A stretch of 64,000 bases of DNA from Roseiarcus sp963798015 (GCA_963798015.1 CAWCSA010000013.1:240597-304596); one strand, 5' to 3'. Counted from the first letter of the stretch, positions 1 to 8,250 are shown. A program made the numbers and translations. Notes: generated by a model not told the origin, from the letters alone.

Positions 1-446
1 TTGGTCCGCTCGCCGGCAATGACCGCCCAATCCTCTGACCAATCGAACTGGAATGCCTCGCCAGGCAGGAATGCCAGCGGCACGAACACGCCACGGCCAG
101 TCGTCTTCTGCTCTCGCTGCCGGGCTGCCTTCCAGTCGCGCGCGAAAGCCGCCACGCGATTGTACGAGCCGTCGTAGCCGAGGGCGGCTAGATCAGCGTG
201 CAATTGCTTGACGGTCCGCTTCTGCTTTCGCGACTTCCCCGCCTCCTGCCGCAGCATCTGCGACAGCTTGTCGGCGTGTGGGTCCAGCCTGCTCGGCCGA
301 TCTGGGACGGCAAACTTCGGTTCGACGCTGTCCGAACGCAGGTACTTGCGGACCGTGTTCCTCGACAGCCCAGTGCGTCGAGATATCTCTCGGATCGAGA
401 AATGATCTCGATAATGCCAACGTCGGATGACGCTCAATAACTCCAT
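1..446 (-). CDS. istA: IS21-family transposase IstA, N-terminal part (runs off window)
   Basis: The minus-strand reading frame starts at ATG 446 and continues past base 1, so only about 148 N-terminal residues are seen. Residues 15-40 form the helix-turn-helix of IstA (FSIREISRRTGLSRN), followed by a basic region and the beginning of the DDE domain (FQFDWSEDW near residue 135, the first catalytic Asp). IstA cuts and joins IS21 ends together with the ATPase IstB, which would lie further left outside the window. The protein differs in sequence from the second IstA at 42909-44447, so two IS21 subgroups are present. The start is supported by the typical N-terminus and by the IS end about 110 bp upstream. 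Confidence 0.88.
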   Translation of the reverse strand, partial: MELLSVIRRWHYRDHFSIREISRRTGLSRNTVRKYLRSDSVEPKFAVPDRPSRLDPHADKLSQMLRQEAGKSRKQKRTVKQLHADLAALGYDGSYNRVAAFARDWKAARQREQKTTGRGVFVPLAFLPGEAFQFDWSEDWAVIAGERT

Positions 447-498
447 GTCGATCACTCCGATGCCCCCCGCGTAGGTCAAGGGGGCGAGGTTCGAACAT

Positions 499-558
499 GG
501 GTCAGTTCTCGGTGGAAAAACCCGTGCTGCCCGGGTCAGCTCTCAGTGGAAATCAACA
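499..558. repeat. IS21 terminal repeats (IS end)
   Basis: Two similar 20-bp motifs occur in direct orientation at 499-518 (GGGTCAGTTCTCGGTGGAAA) and 533-552 (GGGTCAGCTCTCAGTGGAAA). They lie upstream of istA and just inside the border with block 1. Multiple short terminal repeats of this kind are typical IS21 transposase binding sites. The element probably ends near 558, where block 1 starts. Confidence 0.75.
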
Positions 559-921
559 CATCATCCATCAGACGCTGTTGTGTCCGATTAGTAGGATAGA
601 GATTGCCGTCGGGTAGAGAAGCCCCGTGTCAGGTCGGGAATGGGTTTTCCCCGTTATCCTCATCGCACCCGTGCAAGCACTTGACATATCGAGCGGACTT
701 CTTCCGCATCCACAGACTTATCAACATTAACAATATTGTGTTGTATTGGGAAGCCGATCCGTAACAGGACTGGCAAGCTCCACAAGGCGATCACGTCGGA
801 CGAAACAAGATCGTCAGCTTGGCCTAGCGGCTGCTCAGCCTTGTCATAGTGGGGCGGGCGAAGTAGCGGCGGCGGGTCCGGCAGAAGCGGAAGGGCACGC
901 TGGTCGCGAGTCGGTTCGTCC
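559..921. other. Block 1 left flank, no supported gene
   Basis: About 360 bp lie between the IS21 end and the TIR gene. Open frames exist on both strands but none shows a recognisable domain or a convincing start. The AT-rich stretch at 720-755 could hold the TIR gene promoter, but I cannot assign -35/-10 boxes with confidence. Confidence 0.4.
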
Positions 922-1026
922 GTGTTGTACACGCCTGCAGAAGTGCGGGCGCTCACGCCGGTCCGCGAAAGCGTCGAGAAGCGGGCGTTCCTGCCTGACC
1001 TTCGGGATGTCTTTCTCTGCCATGGA
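922..1026 (+). pseudogene. TIR-domain protein, 5' part, interrupted by Tn3
   Basis: The frame starts at GTG 922 and encodes about 35 residues ending in RDVFLCHG, the typical first strand of a bacterial TIR domain (the DVFLCHAWDD-type motif). The frame stops being TIR-like exactly at the transposon end. After removing the transposon and one copy of its target duplication, it continues in frame at 5098 with WGDRQGVAKQLHDAF, again a good TIR match. Prokaryotic TIR proteins of this kind are often NAD-degrading or signalling components of antiphage defence. Here the gene is dead because of the insertion and of later damage. The assignment rests on recalled family pattern. Confidence 0.75.
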
Positions 1027-1064
1027 GGGGTCAACGTGGAATCTTCCCGAAAGAGCACGCTAAG
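1027..1064 (+). repeat. Tn3 left inverted repeat
   Basis: The 38-bp terminal repeat begins GGGGTCAACGTGGAATCTTC and ends GCTAAG. It matches the reverse complement of 5055-5092 except at two positions. Confidence 0.95.
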
Positions 1065-1094
1065 GGTGTGTCTGCGATCGGGCATGGGTTTCCG

Positions 1095-1331
1095 CTACCG
1101 AAGCCGCTGATTTTTTCGTTTGGCGGTCTCGGCGGTCGCCTGGCTGAACAGGTGGCGAGGGATGTTGATCAGCGCGAACCGCCGCCGTTCTTCGGGCAAT
1201 TCGGCGGTGTCGGCCTCGACGAATATCTCAATGGTCTCGTCGCTGGCATAAACTTCGACACGCAACGCGCAGCTCTCGAAATCGACTTCGTGACGCCGTC
1301 CAGATTTACCGCGAATAATTGCATGGGACAT
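1095..1331 (-). CDS. Small unknown protein carried in the Tn3 element
   Basis: A 78-residue frame starts at ATG 1331, 37 bp downstream of the resolvase stop and in the same direction, so it is probably co-transcribed with tnpR. The protein has a basic start, an acidic middle with VEVYASDETIEIFVEAD, and an Arg/Lys-rich end. I do not recognise a domain. It is identical in both transposon copies. The longer frame opening at 1484 overlaps tnpR antiparallel-free sequence and has no better start, so the internal ATG is preferred. It could be a passenger gene or an accessory transposition factor. Confidence 0.5.
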   Translation of the reverse strand: MSHAIIRGKSGRRHEVDFESCALRVEVYASDETIEIFVEADTAELPEERRRFALINIPRHLFSQATAETAKRKNQRLR

Positions 1332-1368
1332 TTGCGTTCCTACGAGAGGCTGAAGGGATAGGAAGGCG

Positions 1369-1947
1369 TCAAGGCAAGCCTTCGATATGTTCCGAGACTG
1401 TCTGAGCGAGCGCGGCGTAGAGCGCTGTCTTGCCGACTTTGATGCGAGCCGCAGCTTCGCGAACCGTAAGACCCTGGGCGACAAGCGTTTGAGCGCGCCG
1501 GAGCTTTTCGTCAGTCACGACGGGTTTGCGCCCGCCCCGGCGACCGCGGGCCATCGCCGCATCGAGGCCGGCGCGAGTTCGTTCGCGGATGAGGTCGCGC
1601 TCGAACTGTCCGAGCGCGCCGAAAATGTGAAAGATGAGCCGTCCGCCTGGCGTCGTGGTGTCGATCGCTTCTGTCAGAGAGCGGAAGCTGACGCCGCGCG
1701 CTTCCAGGCCGTTCACCGTCTCGATCAAGTGCGGCAACGAACGGCCGAGCCGATCGAGCTTCCACACCGTCAGGATATCGCCGTTTCGCACGAAGCTCAG
1801 CGCAGCTTTCAGTCCAGGGCGGTCGGCTTTGGCTCCGGACGCTTTGTCCTCGAACACGCGCGCGCAGCCGGCTTTGGAAAGGGCGTCTAGCTGCAAGGCC
1901 AAGTCCTGGTCGGTCGTCGACACTCTCGCATAGCCGATAGCCGCCAT
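1369..1947 (-). CDS. tnpR: Tn3 serine resolvase TnpR
   Basis: This is a 192-residue serine recombinase of the resolvase/invertase family. It begins MAAIGYARVSTTDQ, with the nucleophile Ser10 in YARVST, has the WKLDRLGRS motif near residue 65 and an FERDLIRERT motif near residue 120, and ends in a helix-turn-helix (about residues 150-185, LTVREAAARIKVGKTALY). Resolvases separate the cointegrate formed during replicative Tn3 transposition by acting at res, here expected in the gap to the divergent tnpA. Length is normal for the family and the frame is intact. Confidence 0.95.
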   Translation of the reverse strand: MAAIGYARVSTTDQDLALQLDALSKAGCARVFEDKASGAKADRPGLKAALSFVRNGDILTVWKLDRLGRSLPHLIETVNGLEARGVSFRSLTEAIDTTTPGGRLIFHIFGALGQFERDLIRERTRAGLDAAMARGRRGGRKPVVTDEKLRRAQTLVAQGLTVREAAARIKVGKTALYAALAQTVSEHIEGLP

Positions 1948-2083
1948 CCCGCGTCCTTTTGTCCGGAAATCCGTCCGATAATCTACTTGTCCCGAAACCC
2001 GTCGTCAAAGGTGTTGACGGACACGTGCAGAGTCGGCCGGCAAATGATCGAAAGGCGGTCACGAGCACGAACAAAGGCGCGGC
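1948..2083. promoter_or_regulatory. Putative res site and divergent tnpR/tnpA promoters
   Basis: This is the 136-bp gap between divergent resolvase and transposase starts, the usual place of res in Tn3-type elements. It contains short TGTCCG/GTCCG-type repeats around 1960-1990 and a GTTGACGGACACG stretch, consistent with resolvase-binding half-sites. Subsite borders cannot be fixed by eye. Confidence 0.55.
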
Positions 2084-5059
2084 ATGAAAAAGCACGAAAT
2101 CCTCTCGCCGCAGTCGCGCGCGGCGCTGTTTGATCCGCCGACGGACCCGGCCGCGATCGTCCGCCGCTACACGTTTTCGCCCGAGGACTTAGCGCTGATT
2201 CGCCAACGGCGGCGCGCCGCCAATCGGATTGGGTTCGCGATTCAGCTCGCATACTTTCGCCATCCGGGTCGGATCATGCGCGTCGACGAGGCTCCGCCCG
2301 AAGACATGCTGACTTTCATCGCCGGGCAGATTGACGCTCATCCAGGAGACTTTCGCGACTATGCGGGCCGCGCTCAAACCCGACGCGAGCATATCGCCGA
2401 ATTGCAAATCAGCTTGAATGTCAGGCTTTCCCGCAGCCATGACGTGCGGCCTCTTCTTTCCGTCGCGATGAGTGAAGCGGTCGGAACGGATCGCGGCGTC
2501 ACAATCGTTGCGGCCATGGTCGGATATTTGCGCGAGCATTACATCCTGTTGCCATCGCCATGGGAACTGGAGCGTCTCGCCCTGGCGGCGCGCGCGCTCG
2601 CCCGCAAACGCGCTCACAGGAACCTCGTCGAAGGCCTATCGCCACAGACGATCGCAGGATTGGAGGCCATGCTCGTCGTCACCGACGACGAAGACCGCAC
2701 GCCGCTCGCGTGGTTGCGGGATTGGCCAGAAGCGCCGCGCCAAAGAAATCTCGTCGCCCTCGTCGAGCGGTTGCAAGCGGTGCGAAAACGCGGCGTCGGA
2801 GCGGATCGCGAGAAGCGCATTCACCGCGCGCGGTACGCGGCAATCGCCCGCGAACTCGCCATCCTCGTTCCCCGCGACATCTCGCGTTTCGACACAGCCC
2901 GCCGTCTCGCGACACTGGCGGTGTTCGCGCGTGAGATGGAGGCCATTCTCACCGACGCCGCGCTCGCCATGTTCGACAAGATGCTAGGCGCTGTCTTCCG
3001 CCGCGCCGACCGCGCCTACAAAGACAACGTGGTCGATCGTGCGAGGACGCTCGACGCCTCGGCGCGGGCCTTGCTCGGCATGGCCAAGGCCATGCTCGCC
3101 GCCAAGGCGAAGAACGAAGACCAGGTCGCCGCCGTCGAACGGGCGCTCGGCTGGGAACGTCTCAAAATCCTGGTTTCCGAGGCCGAAGCGGTCGTCGCCG
3201 AGACGCGACCGGACAATCTCGGCGAGGTCGTCGAGCGGTATGCGAGCGTGCGGCGCATGTCGCCGATCATCCTCGGGGCTTTCGCCTTTCGATCATGGAG
3301 AGACAATGATCCGTTGCTCGCCGCGCTTGACCTGGTGCGCGAGCTTCATGCGATCGGCGCGAAGAAACTCCCGCCGCATCCACCGACATCTTTCCTGAGA
3401 CCGGTATGGCGCAAGGTCGTCAAAACCGAGGTCGGGATCGATCGCAGAGCCTATGAAGTCGCGGTCATGATGGCGTTGCGCGAACGGCTGCAATCGGGCG
3501 ACGTCTGGGTCGAAGGCAGCCGTGCGTTTCGCGCTTTCGACGACTTTCTACTGCCTCGCGACGCTTTCGAGAACCGCCGGAAAATCGGCGAATTGGGTCT
3601 CGCCGTCGCCGATCGTTTCGAGGATTGGCGCGATGAAAAAACCAAACGTCTGGAAACCCGCCTTCGCGAGGTCGATGCGCTTGCCGCCGCAGGCGAGCTG
3701 CCAGAGGCCTCGCTCACCGAGGATGGCCTGTCGATCAGCCCTATTCGCAAGAATGAGAACGAGGCGGCCGACGCGGTCATCCGTCGGCTCTACGCGATGT
3801 TGCCGCGTCTGCGCGTCACCGAGCTTTTCGCGGAAATCCACGGCTGGACGGGCTTCGCCGACAGCTTCGCGCATCTGCGCACGGGCGCGCCGCCGGACGA
3901 TGCGCGAGCTTTGATGACCACTGTACTCGCCGACGCCACCAATCTCGGCCTGACGCGCATGGCCCGCAGTTCCGGGACTTTCAGCCATTCCCGGCTGTTA
4001 TGGGTCGCCGAATGGCATGTGCGCGATGAGACCTATCAGGCCGCGCTCGCCTGTCTCGTCGACGCCATTCATGCCCACCCCTTCTCCAGGATATGGGGCG
4101 ACGGCGACACATCGTCGTCCGACGGCCAGTTTTTCCGCGCCGGCGGACATGGCGAGGCCCGCGCCGACTACAACGCCAAATACGGATCGGAGCCGGGCGT
4201 GAAATTCTACACTCACGTTTCCGATCGCTACGCGCCGTTCTATTCCAAGGTCATCGCCGCGAACGCCAGTGAAGCCGCGCACGTTCTCGACGGATTGATG
4301 CACCACGAAAGCGCGATCGACATCCGCGAGCATTACACCGACACCGCTGGCGCGATCGATCACGTATTCGGCCTCTGCCACCTGCTGGGATTCCGCTTCG
4401 CGCCGCGCATTCGCGATCTCGCCGACCGGAGGCTCTATATCGCCGGCGCGCGCGGCGCTTACAAAGCGCTCGATCCCGTGATCGGGGGCGGACTGGATTT
4501 GCGCGTCGTCGGCGAGAACTGGGATGAAATCCTGCGCTTGGCCGCTTCGATCAAAGCGGGAACGGTTGCGCCTTCGGCGATCCTGCGCCGCCTCGCCGCC
4601 TATCCTCGACAGAACGCGCTCGCCAAAACGCTACGCGAAATCGGCCGTCTGGAGCGCACTCTGTTGACGCTCGACTGGATCAGCGACCCCGCCCTGCGCC
4701 GGCGAACCAACGCCGGGCTCAACAAGGGCGAGGCTCGCAATGCGCTCGCGCGCGCCGTGTTCTTTCATCGTCTCGGCGAAATCCGCGACCGGACCTTCGA
4801 GAACCAGCGCTACCGCGCCTCTGGCCTCAATCTCGCCGTCGCCGCAATCATCCTTTGGAACACCGTCTATCTCGGCCGCGCCGTCGATGAGCTGCGCTCG
4901 CGTGGCGAAATCATTCCCGACGATCTTCTCGCTCACGTCGCGCCGCTCGGTTGGGAGCATATCGCGTTCAACGGCGATTACGTCTGGCCCGCCGAGCCGC
5001 TTGGAAATGCTTTCCGGCCCCTACGAAATCCGCGCGCCGAGTTCCTCGATGCGGCTTAG
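2084..5059 (+). CDS. tnpA: Tn3-family transposase TnpA
   Basis: This 991-residue protein has the normal length for Tn3 transposases. The N-terminal region (about residues 10-170, starting RAALFDPPTDPAAIVRRYTF) is the DNA-binding DUF4158-like part. The catalytic DDE domain occupies the last third: the GDGDTSSSDGQ motif near 675, HVSDRYAPFY near 712 and the Glu of NKGEARNALARAVFFHR near 881. The stop codon (5057-5059) lies in the right inverted repeat. It differs from the second copy by Leu versus Ser at about residue 36. The frame is intact, so the element may be active. Confidence 0.96.
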   Translation: MKKHEILSPQSRAALFDPPTDPAAIVRRYTFSPEDLALIRQRRRAANRIGFAIQLAYFRHPGRIMRVDEAPPEDMLTFIAGQIDAHPGDFRDYAGRAQTRREHIAELQISLNVRLSRSHDVRPLLSVAMSEAVGTDRGVTIVAAMVGYLREHYILLPSPWELERLALAARALARKRAHRNLVEGLSPQTIAGLEAMLVVTDDEDRTPLAWLRDWPEAPRQRNLVALVERLQAVRKRGVGADREKRIHRARYAAIARELAILVPRDISRFDTARRLATLAVFAREMEAILTDAALAMFDKMLGAVFRRADRAYKDNVVDRARTLDASARALLGMAKAMLAAKAKNEDQVAAVERALGWERLKILVSEAEAVVAETRPDNLGEVVERYASVRRMSPIILGAFAFRSWRDNDPLLAALDLVRELHAIGAKKLPPHPPTSFLRPVWRKVVKTEVGIDRRAYEVAVMMALRERLQSGDVWVEGSRAFRAFDDFLLPRDAFENRRKIGELGLAVADRFEDWRDEKTKRLETRLREVDALAAAGELPEASLTEDGLSISPIRKNENEAADAVIRRLYAMLPRLRVTELFAEIHGWTGFADSFAHLRTGAPPDDARALMTTVLADATNLGLTRMARSSGTFSHSRLLWVAEWHVRDETYQAALACLVDAIHAHPFSRIWGDGDTSSSDGQFFRAGGHGEARADYNAKYGSEPGVKFYTHVSDRYAPFYSKVIAANASEAAHVLDGLMHHESAIDIREHYTDTAGAIDHVFGLCHLLGFRFAPRIRDLADRRLYIAGARGAYKALDPVIGGGLDLRVVGENWDEILRLAASIKAGTVAPSAILRRLAAYPRQNALAKTLREIGRLERTLLTLDWISDPALRRRTNAGLNKGEARNALARAVFFHRLGEIRDRTFENQRYRASGLNLAVAAIILWNTVYLGRAVDELRSRGEIIPDDLLAHVAPLGWEHIAFNGDYVWPAEPLGNAFRPLRNPRAEFLDAA

Positions 5060-5092
5060 CGTGCTCTTTCGGGAAGAGTCCACGATGACCCC
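5055..5092 (-). repeat. Tn3 right inverted repeat
   Basis: This is the 38-bp partner of 1027-1064 in inverse orientation (CTTAGCGTGCTCTTTCGGGA at its inner end). It is followed by the target duplicate ATGGA at 5093-5097. Confidence 0.95.
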
Positions 5093-5097
5093 ATGGA

Positions 5098-5283
5098 TGG
5101 GGCGACCGGCAGGGAGTCGCCAAGCAGCTGCACGATGCATTTGAGTTGCGCGGTGTCTCAGTCTGGTCAGCGAGAAGGACGTTGGCCTTGGCGCGGTTGC
5201 TCCGCGCCCTCGACAGGGGCTTGGCGAATTCGCGGATCGGGATTGTACAGGTAACCCCGGCGCTCCTGCGCCAACTCCCAGCT
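5098..5283 (+). pseudogene. TIR-domain protein, 3' part
   Basis: The TIR domain resumes directly after the target duplication with WGDRQGVAKQLHDAFELRGV. The conserved segment that should read as a SEKD motif after VWF is scrambled by small indels around 5168-5195. It is then followed by LLRALDRGLANSRIGIVQVTPALL, again typical TIR sequence. The gene breaks off at about 5283, where a tnpA-derived fragment is joined, so the last third of the TIR domain is missing. The damage is shared by both copies of block 1 and so predates the duplication. Confidence 0.7.
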
Positions 5284-5399
5284 TCGCTCACGTCGCGCCG
5301 CTCGGTTGGGAGCATATCGCGTTCAACGGCGATTACGTCTGGCCCGCCGAGCCGCTTGATCCGCATCTTTCTCGACCGCTTGCCGATTGGCGGGGTTAG
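5284..5399 (+). pseudogene. Orphan 3' fragment of a Tn3 tnpA
   Basis: Bases 5284-5360 repeat the tnpA segment encoding HVAPLGWEHIAFNGDYVWPAEPL with essentially perfect identity. The reading frame then continues with a different tail (DPHLSRPLADWRG) and stops at 5399. No inverted repeat follows. This is the scar of another Tn3-type transposase, either an older insertion with a different C-terminus or a recombination product with the resident tnpA. Confidence 0.75.
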
Positions 5400-5527
5400 C
5401 GGCGTCGTGCTGTTATCGCCATTCGGCACTTTGCCGCCCTTGCCCGAGCTACCGCCGAGCCGGCCAGGCGAGGTTGCCGACTTCGATCCGCTCGACCGCT
5501 ATTAGACAGCTGGCTGCGAGCAGCACG

Positions 5528-6307
5528 CTATCTCCGTTCCGCAATGGCGAGCACGCGGTCGATGGCTTCCGGCGCTATGTGCACAGGACCGCTGAACGGA
5601 TGGTCGAGCGTGATGATGACGATCAGGCCGGACGCGAGAACGATGGACAGGATCGCCGTCATCGCGAGGTGCGCGGGCGCATTGGGGCTGCCGAAAAACA
5701 GGGCGAAGCAGACGGTGAGACCGGCGCCCGCGAAGAGCGTGATCCAAATGATCTCAGGTACGAGTCCGGTCGACAAATGAAGGCGCATGCGGCGGGCCAA
5801 GGTCAGATTGTCAATTTGGGCAAAGACCTCGTTCATGTCGGGAACGCTGCGGGTCCCTGCGCGATTGAGCGCCATGGCGGCGCGGTAGAGGTCACCTAAC
5901 CCGTCGGTTGTCTTGGTGTCCTCAATATCGGTCGCCATGGCCGGCCAGTCGCTTTCGATAACCAGCTTGAGATATCGAACAAGGCTTTCGCGCAGCCGGG
6001 CGGCTTCCGGCTCCGGCCCCTCGGAGTAATAGAACAACGCGGCGGCGGCGGCGGATTCCTTTGCGACCGAGGTCTGGCCCTCGCTGAATTTGTCCCAGAC
6101 CGCAATGACGACAAAGGCGAGCAGCACCGCGTAAACCACGCCGATGATCGCGAAAATGAACCCGGCGACCTCGTTATTGAGGGCGAGCTTGTCGGCTCCG
6201 ACCGAGCGCCGGATGAAAATCTGGAATCCGATCGCGACGCCCGTCGGGATCACGACCACGGCAAGAATGAGTGCCCAGAGAGGGAGCTCCGACAAGAAAT
6301 TAGACAT
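5528..6307 (-). CDS. DUF4239 integral membrane protein
   Basis: This is a 259-residue protein with four predicted transmembrane helices (about residues 11-30, 46-71, 186-207 and 213-238) separated by a large soluble loop (about 75-180). The layout and the motif TLDHPFSGPVHIAPEAI at the end fit the DUF4239 family, distantly bestrophin-like membrane proteins of unknown function common in alphaproteobacteria. It stands alone, convergent to the TIR/Tn3 region. The start ATG at 6307 gives the expected short N-terminus before the first helix. An identical copy is at 35609-36388. Confidence 0.85.
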   Translation of the reverse strand: MSNFLSELPLWALILAVVVIPTGVAIGFQIFIRRSVGADKLALNNEVAGFIFAIIGVVYAVLLAFVVIAVWDKFSEGQTSVAKESAAAAALFYYSEGPEPEAARLRESLVRYLKLVIESDWPAMATDIEDTKTTDGLGDLYRAAMALNRAGTRSVPDMNEVFAQIDNLTLARRMRLHLSTGLVPEIIWITLFAGAGLTVCFALFFGSPNAPAHLAMTAILSIVLASGLIVIITLDHPFSGPVHIAPEAIDRVLAIAERR

Positions 6308-6415
6308 TGCGATTGACCCCCGCGCGTGACGTCAGCCCCGCGACGCCGCCCATTCCTTTAGTGCAAAGCGACTGTCGCTGAAAAACTCCTTTGTCCGCCG
6401 GGGGCGGAATTTTCG

Positions 6416-6920
6416 TCATCGCGCGGCGTGGTACGGATCGGGACGGGCGCCGGCGCGCAGATATTGCGGCCGGATCCGCCGGTAGCCGTAGCGGCCGTAA
6501 GCCTTGGCCAGCTCGACGATGTCGGCGGTCAACGCCAACTCGTCATCGCGGCCGCGGGCGGGCTTGCGCTGGGTGGACCGGGGTTGCCGGAGCACCGCGC
6601 ACGCGCGACGCTCCGACACCCTCAGCTCGGCCTTGATCCTGTCAACGCAGGCCCGGCGACGGGCGGGGCTTAGAAGTTTCCCCGGGCGGCCTCCGTCAGG
6701 ATCAGCTTGTCCAAGGTGAGGTCCGACACCGCTCGCCGGAGCCGCGTATTCTCCAGTTCCAAATCCTTCAGACGCCTCACCTAGTCGCTCTTCAGACCGC
6801 CATACTCCGCCCGCCAGCGGAAGTAAGTCGTCTCCGTCACCGAGATCGTCTTCACCGCCTCGGCGATCGACTTGCCCTGACCCGTCAGGACATCAACCTG
6901 ACGCAACTTGGCAGACGATC
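6416..6920 (-). pseudogene. IS3-family transposase OrfA/OrfB remnant
   Basis: On the minus strand the OrfA helix-turn-helix is recognisable (KLRQVDVLTGQGKSIAEAVK, then YFRWRAEYGGLKSD). It is followed by an in-frame TAG where the family normally has a Gln codon, then by the leucine-zipper-like segment RLKDLELENTRLRRAVSDL and the OrfA end. OrfB begins right after but is lost beyond YGRYGYRRI, so the DDE domain is absent. The element is dead. It matches the IS3-family group with a leucine-zipper OrfA. Both copies share the nonsense codon. Confidence 0.8.
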
Positions 6921-6993
6921 CGCCCGTTCCTGCCGTTCGGTCAACGGTCACGATCGGCCCCTTGCGGCCTTGGCCCCCTACCCGGAAGTTTTT

Positions 6994-7021
6994 ACTCTTG
7001 ATAACAGATTTTATCAGGAAG
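6994..7021. repeat. dif-like site at the right edge of block 1, copy 1 (recombined arm)
   Basis: The left arm ACTCTTGATAA (6994-7004) and the spacer CAGATT (7005-7010) are identical to the perfect palindrome at 37075-37102. The right arm here reads TTATCAGGAAG and matches only in its inner six bases before homology between the blocks ends. Thus the repeat border falls inside the core site. Confidence 0.55.
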
Positions 7022-7208
7022 ATCCGGCCGAACGTCTTTTCCTGGCTCGCCAGCGCGCGCTCGACGAGCAGACGCTGGCGAAGATCCCTTCATGGCCCTG
7101 GCCTCGCGGAGAGCGGGGTAGCACCGTGGGCGAGTTGCATTTCCCAGCATTTCATAATATTTTGCATTTCGTGATCACTTAGATCGATATTTTAGACGGA
7201 GAGTTCCG
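7017..7208 (+). other. Unidentified gene remnant and upstream region of the XRE gene
   Basis: Right after the block 1 border a short plus-strand frame reads EDPAERLFLARQRALDEQTL and WPWPRGERGS up to about 7125. This looks like a gene interior cut by the rearrangement, but I cannot name it. The AT-rich stretch 7150-7200 probably contains the promoter of the following operon, and GGAG at about 7199-7202 is a plausible ribosome binding site for the gene at 7209. Confidence 0.4.
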
Positions 7209-7430
7209 ATGAATAAGCGAGCGGATGATTTGCGCGCGCTGCGTTTGCAGAAGCGCCTGACCCAAGAGGAAGTGGCGGCGAAGTTCAAAGTCAGCCAAGG
7301 CTACTATTCGGCTGTCGAAAGGGGGCGGAAGCCCGGTGAGGTTGCGGCGGCGGAGCAAGTCGTCAATCGGATGCGAACGCGAACCGATCGGACAGACGGC
7401 GGCGGGCAAAAGGCTGGAAGGCAGAAGTAG
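7209..7430 (+). CDS. XRE-family (Cro/C1-type) small regulator
   Basis: This 73-residue protein is nearly all helix-turn-helix: residues 5-60 read RADDLRALRLQKRLTQEEVA then FKVSQGYYSAVERGRKPG, a standard Cro/C1 fold. A GGAG ribosome binding site sits about 6 bases upstream of ATG 7209. It is the first gene of a plus-strand cluster (7209-12383) and ends 2 bases before the next start, indicating an operon. Such small regulators commonly repress their own defence or toxin operon. Confidence 0.85.
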   Translation: MNKRADDLRALRLQKRLTQEEVAAKFKVSQGYYSAVERGRKPGEVAAAEQVVNRMRTRTDRTDGGGQKAGRQK

Positions 7431-7432
7431 CG

Positions 7433-8103
7433 GTGGATCCGGCGAGCGCGGCGGGCGCGTGGGTTAAGGCCGCTGAGACCATTAAGGATTGGCCTCTGTG
7501 GCTCTTTGTCAGCATAGCGTTGTCCTTGACCGTCTTGCTCGCTGTTCCTGACTTTCGGGAGCGGTCTCGCCGTCAATCAACACAGGCGTTCTGTTTGCGA
7601 CGACCGTTGCATGGATTCTGGCCGCTAGTAGAGCGGTAGGGCCGGCGGTTCGGGCATGGCGCGCCCGGAAAGCCGCTTTGGAGGCGCGCGTCAAATTCAT
7701 TGTGACGCCCATCGAGCATCAATGCTTTTGGGGCGTATCTAAACAAGTTGACGGTTCCTTTGTCACCCAGGTGTCCGGCCACTTTATGGTGAAGAACCGT
7801 ACGGCCTCGTCCTTGCAGTTAATGGCGGCGAGGTTGATCGCGCCGCGCATCAAAGGAGAGGTTTTACCCGGACTGCTTACTATGCAGGCTGTCGGCAGCC
7901 GAATGCATGGGACAGCCTGGGTATCTGGGCATTCTATTCCAGCACAGGCTGCCCTGCCTGTCGCCGCAACGATTCTCATCCGTGGAGTGCCGGCGCAAAA
8001 GTTCGGCATGATGAACGCAACAATCGAAATCACCGACGCGGATGCCAACAAGGAGCGGGTGCGGCTGACAATAAGGGGCGTCAACATGGGGCGCGCCTGG
8101 TAG
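7433..8103 (+). CDS. Two-helix membrane protein, frameshifted
   Basis: The frame starts at GTG 7433, 2 bases after the XRE stop, and encodes one hydrophobic helix (WLFVSIALSLTVLLAV, about residues 22-40). Near 7560 the frame is lost by one base. In the next frame the protein continues as SPSINTGVLFATTVAWILAA (second helix) and a soluble domain of about 150 residues to the stop at 8103. Joining the frames gives about 223 residues with two adjacent transmembrane helices and a cytoplasmic or periplasmic tail (VKFIVTPIEHQCFW...). I recognise no family. The indel may be a sequencing error or real decay. Confidence 0.55.
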
Positions 8104-8156
8104 GTACGGGCGGCGCTTGGGGCGGCTCTTCCGCGCAAGCCCCTTCCCTCAATCTT

Positions 8157-8184
8157 GAGAATGATAACGTCCTGTATCATGCGC
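8157..8184. repeat. dif-like site A
   Basis: The left arm is GAGAATGATAA (8157-8167), the spacer CGTCCT (8168-8173) and the right arm GTATCATGCGC (8174-8184). The arms match as inverted repeats at 8 of 11 positions. The site lies just upstream of the KAP NTPase gene and overlaps a possible alternative ATG at 8179. See also sites B to G. Confidence 0.55.
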
Positions 8185-8250
8185 AACCGAAGGGAAGGGC
8201 GATTCAAGGCGTCAGAAACACCAGGGGAAACGCGTGCGGACCATCAGTCT

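Larger units (their letters stand above)
1027..5092 (+). mobile_element. Tn3-family transposon, copy 1
   Basis: A 4066-bp element is bounded by 38-bp inverted repeats of the GGGGTC...TAAG type at 1027-1064 and 5055-5092, which differ at only two positions when aligned. It is flanked on both sides by the 5-bp direct repeat ATGGA (1022-1026 and 5093-5097), the target duplication expected for Tn3 transposition. Inside are a serine resolvase and a small gene on the minus strand and the transposase on the plus strand, divergently arranged around a putative res site. The target was a TIR-domain gene. The tnpA stop codon lies inside the right inverted repeat. Confidence 0.96.
558..7016. repeat. Block 1, copy 1 (6.46-kb direct repeat)
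   Basis: This segment recurs at 30639-37097 with a constant offset of 30081 and only a handful of differences. I noticed substitutions near 932, 1025-1026, 1043, 2034 and 2191. It contains the Tn3 element inside a TIR gene, a tnpA 3' fragment, a DUF4239 gene and an IS3 remnant. The left edge abuts the IS21 end. The right edge lies inside a dif-like site (6994-7021), where copy 1 and copy 2 diverge in the middle of the right arm. Confidence 0.95.

Noticed and set aside
660..1085. Minus-strand 141-codon frame left of the Tn3 element
   Set aside because: It is antisense to the TIR start and crosses the transposon inverted repeat, so it cannot be an old gene.
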